A stretch of 20,916 bases of DNA. It comes from a virus. This document shows, piece by piece, positions 18,285 through 20,916 of the stretch (positions are counted from its first letter, which is position 1; every line of letters starts with the position of its first letter). The stretch is taken from the IMG/VR virus record IMGVR_UViG_3300021091_000496, positions 1 to 20,916 of that record; one strand, given 5' to 3'. Both the position numbers and the translations under genes were made by a program. The notes under the pieces are model-generated. The model saw nothing but the letters and a program-made list of their open reading frames with translations. It did no database searches and had not been told where the DNA came from.

Positions 18285-18317
18285 GTACCCCCTTTTGGCA
18301 GGTACAAATCTATTATA
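18285..18317 (-). promoter_or_regulatory. hsp20 promoter -10 box and 5' hairpin over a ribosome binding site
   Basis: On the minus strand a TATAAT box (18312-18317) is followed by GTACC (18301-18305), which pairs with GGTAC (18285-18289). Two more C-G pairs surround an AAAA loop, with a bulged G. The 3' arm contains GGGGG (18288-18292), the ribosome binding site of the ATG at 18280. Pairing would hide it at low temperature, as in RNA thermometers. No experimental support exists for this site. Confidence 0.4.
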
Positions 18318-18328
18318 CCAAATGTTAG

Positions 18329-18400
18329 TACCCCCAAGGGGAATTGAACCCCTGTTACCACCGTGAAAGGGTGATGTCATAACCACTAGACCATGAGGGC
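18329..18400 (-). tRNA. tRNA-Glu (anticodon UUC)
   Basis: The 72-base sequence folds as a cloverleaf. The acceptor arm pairs GCCCTCA with TGGGGGT (one G-U), the anticodon stem is TCACC/GGTGG with loop CTTTCAC (anticodon TTC), and the T-arm is AGGGG/CCCCT with loop TTCAATT. It closely resembles actinobacterial tRNA-Glu. The 3' CCA is not encoded, so it must be added. It is separated from the tRNA-Gly by one base, which suggests a common precursor. Confidence 0.93.
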
Positions 18401-18401
18401 G

Positions 18402-18476
18402 TGGAGCGGAAGACGGGATTTGAACCCGCAACATCTACCTTGGCAAGGTAGTATTCTACCGTTGAACTACTTCCGC
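18402..18476 (-). tRNA. tRNA-Gly (anticodon GCC)
   Basis: The acceptor arm pairs GCGGAAG with CTTCCGC, the anticodon stem is CTACC/GGTAG with loop TTGCCAA (anticodon GCC), and the T-arm is GCGGG/CCCGT-like with loop TTCAAAT. Unlike the neighbouring tRNA-Glu, it ends with an encoded CCA. A possible -10 box, TAATAT (18484-18489), lies 7 bases before the 5' end, so transcription may begin close to the mature end. Confidence 0.93.
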
Positions 18477-18486
18477 AACACTTATA

Positions 18487-19143
18487 TTATTTTACCCAAG
18501 ATCCAAGTAAAAAAACTAATGTTTGAATTTTTGATAACAACAAGTTTAAATTATTATTAACAAAAACTTCTTCAATTTCTTGAGTTGTTTTTCTTTCATA
18601 AAAACTTGAAAATTCTGTAATTGTATTAATTAAATTTGTTTCTGTAACCTTTACAATTGTTTCAGAATTATCACTAAATGTTACTGAATTCATTTCAACA
18701 TTTCCATATGATTTTCCAATTGTATCTTCATAAGTAAAAGATCTAGTAGAAACTGGAATAGATACTTCTGAAGTTGTTACTATGTCATTATTATTTTCTG
18801 TAGTATTTTTATTTATAACAGAATTTTCATAAATAGTAAATGTTCCTTCAGAATAAACAACACTCGTATTGTTTTCTGCACTACCTATATAACTTCCTTG
18901 TCCAGTTGTGTCGTGTGTTACAGGATTCGGTGCAACTTGTGGAACAACGGTTTGTCCTGCCCATGTGCCACCACCACAAACTGAGGCTTGGCAAACAATA
19001 ACATTAGTAACTACACCTTGATTATCAAGCATTGCCCATGTTCCACATGGATCTGATGCTGTACAATTTGCATTTGCTTGTGAAACATTAATAACAGAAA
19101 GCGTAGATATTAATATTGCAAAAATTAATAACCTTTTTTTCAT
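18487..19143 (-). CDS. Secreted cysteine-containing protein
   Basis: This 218-residue protein has a signal peptide: MKKRLLIFAILISTLSVINV and a likely cleavage after SQANA (about residue 25). The mature N-terminus holds two similar blocks: C-x5-C-GTWAMLDNQGVVTNVIV, then C-x4-C-GGGTWAGQTVV, with four cysteines that could form disulfides outside the cell. The rest is rich in Ser, Thr, Asn and beta-strand residues. The 'GxVTNVIVC...CGGG' pattern also occurs in other phage or surface proteins I recognise, but function is unknown. It is driven by a strong promoter and an AAGGGG binding site. The tRNA pair follows 10 bases after its stop. Confidence 0.7.
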   Translation of the reverse strand: MKKRLLIFAILISTLSVINVSQANANCTASDPCGTWAMLDNQGVVTNVIVCQASVCGGGTWAGQTVVPQVAPNPVTHDTTGQGSYIGSAENNTSVVYSEGTFTIYENSVINKNTTENNNDIVTTSEVSIPVSTRSFTYEDTIGKSYGNVEMNSVTFSDNSETIVKVTETNLINTITEFSSFYERKTTQEIEEVFVNNNLNLLLSKIQTLVFLLGSWVK

Positions 19144-19183
19144 TTATTTCCCCTTATACGTTTTGTTGTTGTTTAGCATAACA

Positions 19184-19212
19184 AGTATATCGTTTTTTGA
19201 TATAAAAGTCAA
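19184..19212 (-). promoter_or_regulatory. Strong promoter TTGACT-17-TATACT
   Basis: TTGACT (19207-19212) and TATACT (19184-19189) are 17 bases apart on the minus strand; the -35 box overlaps the end of the upstream gene. Transcription should start near 19177, leaving a leader of roughly 33 bases with AAGGGG before the ATG at 19143. Hexamers and spacing are identical to those at 2051-2079 and 20665-20693. Confidence 0.8.
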
Positions 19213-19997
19213 TTTTTATTTTTTTTAGGCAGTTGATGATCTTTAAATTTATTACCACGTACGTCTGTTCCTAAATAATATATTCTATCAGAACCTAAAT
19301 TATTTTTGTTTGAAATACTTCTTTTATCAGCATGTTCTTTTGTAACAATTATTTCTTCTTTTATTATTTCTTCGCTAAAAATATCATAAGCATTTTTTAA
19401 CTCAAAAGAATCACAAAAATATCTTGGTATTGGAATCATACCAACTATTGGCGTATTTGGCTCAATAATAATGTTTGTATCTATTAAATCTATTTTTAAA
19501 TTTAAAGTAAAAGAAAATCTAATGTTATCAGATTCTATAACTCCAGTCATTGGACTAAGTCCAGGTGTAGGAAAATTTGGTGGAGCAATAGTCATTAAAT
19601 TTATACCAGGAGGAGTTTTTAAAGTTAGCGGAAAGTGAATTGTTAGAACTCCATGACCAAACTCCGAAGTTGGATTAATAAAATTATATTTTTCATAAGG
19701 ACTAACATCATCATAATATTTTATAGATAAATCTTTTCTATCATTTCCGCCATTCCATAAAACACTAAACCTATATGGTAAACTAAAAACAAATCCCTGC
19801 ATGTTTCCAATAGAAAGTGGCAAACATTTATAGAAATTTGAAGTAAACCAATCTCTTTTATGATTTTTATTTAAAGGTTTTAAAAATAAATTAATATCCT
19901 TTAAATCAAAAGGTTTAAATCCATCTTCTGGAACTACTGGAAAAAAAACAATAGTTTTTTCTGGAACAACTAACTCTGTATCTTGATTAATTATCAT
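19209..19997 (-). CDS. DUF6065-like protein (second copy)
   Basis: This 262-residue protein shares its central order with the copy at 2308-3003: TPPGINLMTIAPPNFPTPG, then GVIESDNIRFSFTLNLKI, then NTPIVGMIPIPRYF. It differs in a longer N-terminal part (TELVVPEKTIVFFPVVPEDGF) and a Lys-rich C-terminal tail. It has no membrane segment. I recognise the same DUF6065-like family without a known function. It overlaps the upstream peptidase gene by ATGA and so is co-expressed with it, which may hint at a shared process. Confidence 0.65.
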   Translation of the reverse strand: MIINQDTELVVPEKTIVFFPVVPEDGFKPFDLKDINLFLKPLNKNHKRDWFTSNFYKCLPLSIGNMQGFVFSLPYRFSVLWNGGNDRKDLSIKYYDDVSPYEKYNFINPTSEFGHGVLTIHFPLTLKTPPGINLMTIAPPNFPTPGLSPMTGVIESDNIRFSFTLNLKIDLIDTNIIIEPNTPIVGMIPIPRYFCDSFELKNAYDIFSEEIIKEEIIVTKEHADKRSISNKNNLGSDRIYYLGTDVRGNKFKDHQLPKKNKN

Positions 19998-20518
19998 ATA
20001 CTTACTACGTCAATAGGTCCCATACAAGATGGGCTAAATTTAATAGCAGCATTAACTGCTCCAACCACTCTTTTACGAGCATCTTTAGATTTTTCTGTTG
20101 CATTTAAATAACCATAAGCATATTCTGAACCAGACCCCATGGCTAAATAATCTAAATTATATTTAGATAAAGACATATCAACTGCATTATGTTCATATAT
20201 TTGACCTTTAATACAAATAATTAAACCAAGATCAGCCTCTTTGCCAGTATCAACCCACCAGTCACTATAAAAGTTTCTTAGTTGTTTAATAAATTTAGTT
20301 TGCATAAATTTATCTAAATCTTTTATATCTGGCACATATGGATTAAAATTATAACGAATACGTTCTCCATCCAAAGCCCCAGCATATCCAAGCAGGTATG
20401 GACCAAGTTTCCAAACCTTTGGTGCCATTAAAGAAAGTATTGTATTATCGTCAGATGCACCACGATCTCCAGCCATATAGATTTTATTCTCATGGCGAAC
20501 TACGGCAAGGCAAGTCAT
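19994..20518 (-). CDS. Proteasome beta/HslV-like Ntn hydrolase
   Basis: This 174-residue protein starts Met-Thr-Cys. Removal of Met would expose Thr as residue 1, with D17 in AGDRG and K33 in APKVWKL in the positions of the Thr1-Asp17-Lys33 triad of proteasome and HslV subunits, and a Gly-rich loop (LLGYAG) nearby. It has about the length of HslV and no obvious propeptide. It may form a self-compartmentalising peptidase that acts on phage or host proteins; no ATPase partner is visible in the window. A GGGAG site lies before the ATG at 20518. The gene is coupled to the second DUF6065-like gene by ATGA. Confidence 0.82.
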   Translation of the reverse strand: MTCLAVVRHENKIYMAGDRGASDDNTILSLMAPKVWKLGPYLLGYAGALDGERIRYNFNPYVPDIKDLDKFMQTKFIKQLRNFYSDWWVDTGKEADLGLIICIKGQIYEHNAVDMSLSKYNLDYLAMGSGSEYAYGYLNATEKSKDARKRVVGAVNAAIKFSPSCMGPIDVVSI

Positions 20519-20534
20519 GCTACTCCCTATAGAG

Positions 20535-20645
20535 TTAGTTATTTGTTTTAATTATTTTATTTTTTTCGTACTGCCTGCCCCAAAAAAATGATCCGATCAT
20601 CAATAGACCAATTACTAATGAGTGCCAAAAATAAAATGTATTCAT
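20535..20645 (-). CDS. Small membrane protein
   Basis: This 36-residue peptide begins MNTFYFWHSLVIGLLMIGSF and FWGRQYEK, a single hydrophobic segment followed by a basic tail (KNKIIKTNN). It is probably a one-pass inner-membrane peptide. It has an excellent promoter (TTGACT-17-TATACT) and an AAGGGG binding site, so despite its size it is likely real and strongly expressed. It is the first gene of the unit that continues into the HslV-like gene 16 bases later. Confidence 0.68.
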   Translation of the reverse strand: MNTFYFWHSLVIGLLMIGSFFWGRQYEKNKIIKTNN

Positions 20646-20664
20646 AGTTCCCCTTACTATATCT

Positions 20665-20693
20665 AGTATATCAAAACCTTTAGGCTTAGTCAA
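20665..20693 (-). promoter_or_regulatory. Strong promoter TTGACT-17-TATACT
   Basis: TTGACT (20688-20693) and TATACT (20665-20670) are 17 bases apart on the minus strand and lie just beyond the stop of the partial gene. Transcription should start near 20658, with a short leader containing AAGGGG before the ATG at 20645. Confidence 0.8.
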
Positions 20694-20699
20694 ACACCT

Positions 20700-20916
20700 T
20701 TATTTAGTGATTTTATATCCTTTTGAAGTTAAAAGGTCTATAGCAGCCTGTATTTTTGGATCTACCTTGGCAGATTTAGACGCTGATTCGCTAGACGGCT
20801 TTGATGTAGTATTACTAGAATTGCCAAATTTTGGTCTACCAAAGCCTACAATTGAAATCAGTACATTCTTTTTATTTTTCTTATAGGCACGAAGTTTTTT
20901 ACAAACCTCTCCACCA
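20700..20916 (-). CDS. C-terminal part of an unidentified protein
   Basis: The minus-strand frame is open from the window edge to a TAA at 20700-20702 and gives 71 residues. The first part is basic (EVCKKLRAYKKNKKNVLISI), then comes a Ser/Thr/Lys-rich linker, and the end reads PKIQAAIDLLTSKGYKITK, a helix and strand typical of a small C-terminal domain. The start lies outside the window, and no family was recognised. The stop is followed within 10 bases by the strong promoter of the next unit. Confidence 0.6.
   Translation of the reverse strand, partial: GGEVCKKLRAYKKNKKNVLISIVGFGRPKFGNSSNTTSKPSSESASKSAKVDPKIQAAIDLLTSKGYKITK

Noticed and set aside
1-20916. CRISPR arrays, insertion sequences or integrase/attachment sites
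   Set aside because: No regularly spaced repeats of CRISPR type, transposase or integrase motifs, or terminal inverted repeats are seen. The tRNA pair has no neighbouring integrase to suggest an attachment site.

Overview
The window looks like part of the genome of a large, tailed, AT-rich bacteriophage of an actinobacterium, most likely an uncultured freshwater one. The host call rests on a WhiB-type iron-sulfur regulator, a DUF7455-type zinc protein, a Pyr_excise (MSMEG_6728-like) repair protein and many apparently leaderless promoters. The phage call rests on dense packing, gene overlaps of 1-14 bases, dozens of tiny proteins, a holin-like protein, two tRNA genes and phage-typical accessory genes (Hsp20, thioredoxin, A-type Fe-S carrier, HslV-like hydrolase, glycosyltransferases). 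No terminase, portal, capsid, tail or polymerase gene is visible, so this is accessory territory beside the structural and replication modules.

Layout. Positions 1-383 hold the end of a truncated plus-strand gene and a repeat-bearing non-coding stretch. From 384 to 4460 come short transcription units that switch strand several times and encode micro-proteins (many zinc ribbons), an IscA/HesB-like carrier, a GIY-YIG-like nuclease, a secreted protein and a DUF6065-like protein. From 4484 to 10636 runs a plus-strand operon in which almost every gene overlaps the next. It holds several glycosyltransferases, an NAD-dependent sugar epimerase and a FkbM-like methyltransferase, and it meets a convergent Stealth-like sugar-phosphate transferase gene (10620-11312). 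This is a complete-looking glycosylation island. From 11378 to 20916 everything is on the minus strand. In transcription order it runs: a partial gene; a tiny membrane protein; a proteasome/HslV-like peptidase with a second DUF6065-like gene; a secreted cysteine protein; tRNA-Gly and tRNA-Glu; Hsp20; a FmdB-like zinc ribbon; a DUF7455-like protein; a thermonuclease; thioredoxin; a phage-type multidomain protein with satellites; a WhiB cluster; the Pyr_excise protein; a membrane-anchored coiled coil; and a holin-like protein closed by an intrinsic terminator.

Expression signals are unusually readable. One promoter class (three copies with identical hexamers, TTGACT-17-TATACT) drives leadered genes with G-rich ribosome binding sites. 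A second class places a -10 box 6 to 8 bases before an ATG with no ribosome binding site, which implies leaderless mRNAs. Inside operons, start and stop codons overlap in stereotyped ways (ATGA, TAATG, and an 8-base ATGNNTRA form), which implies translational coupling. Functions are assigned by motif recognition only; no database search was run.
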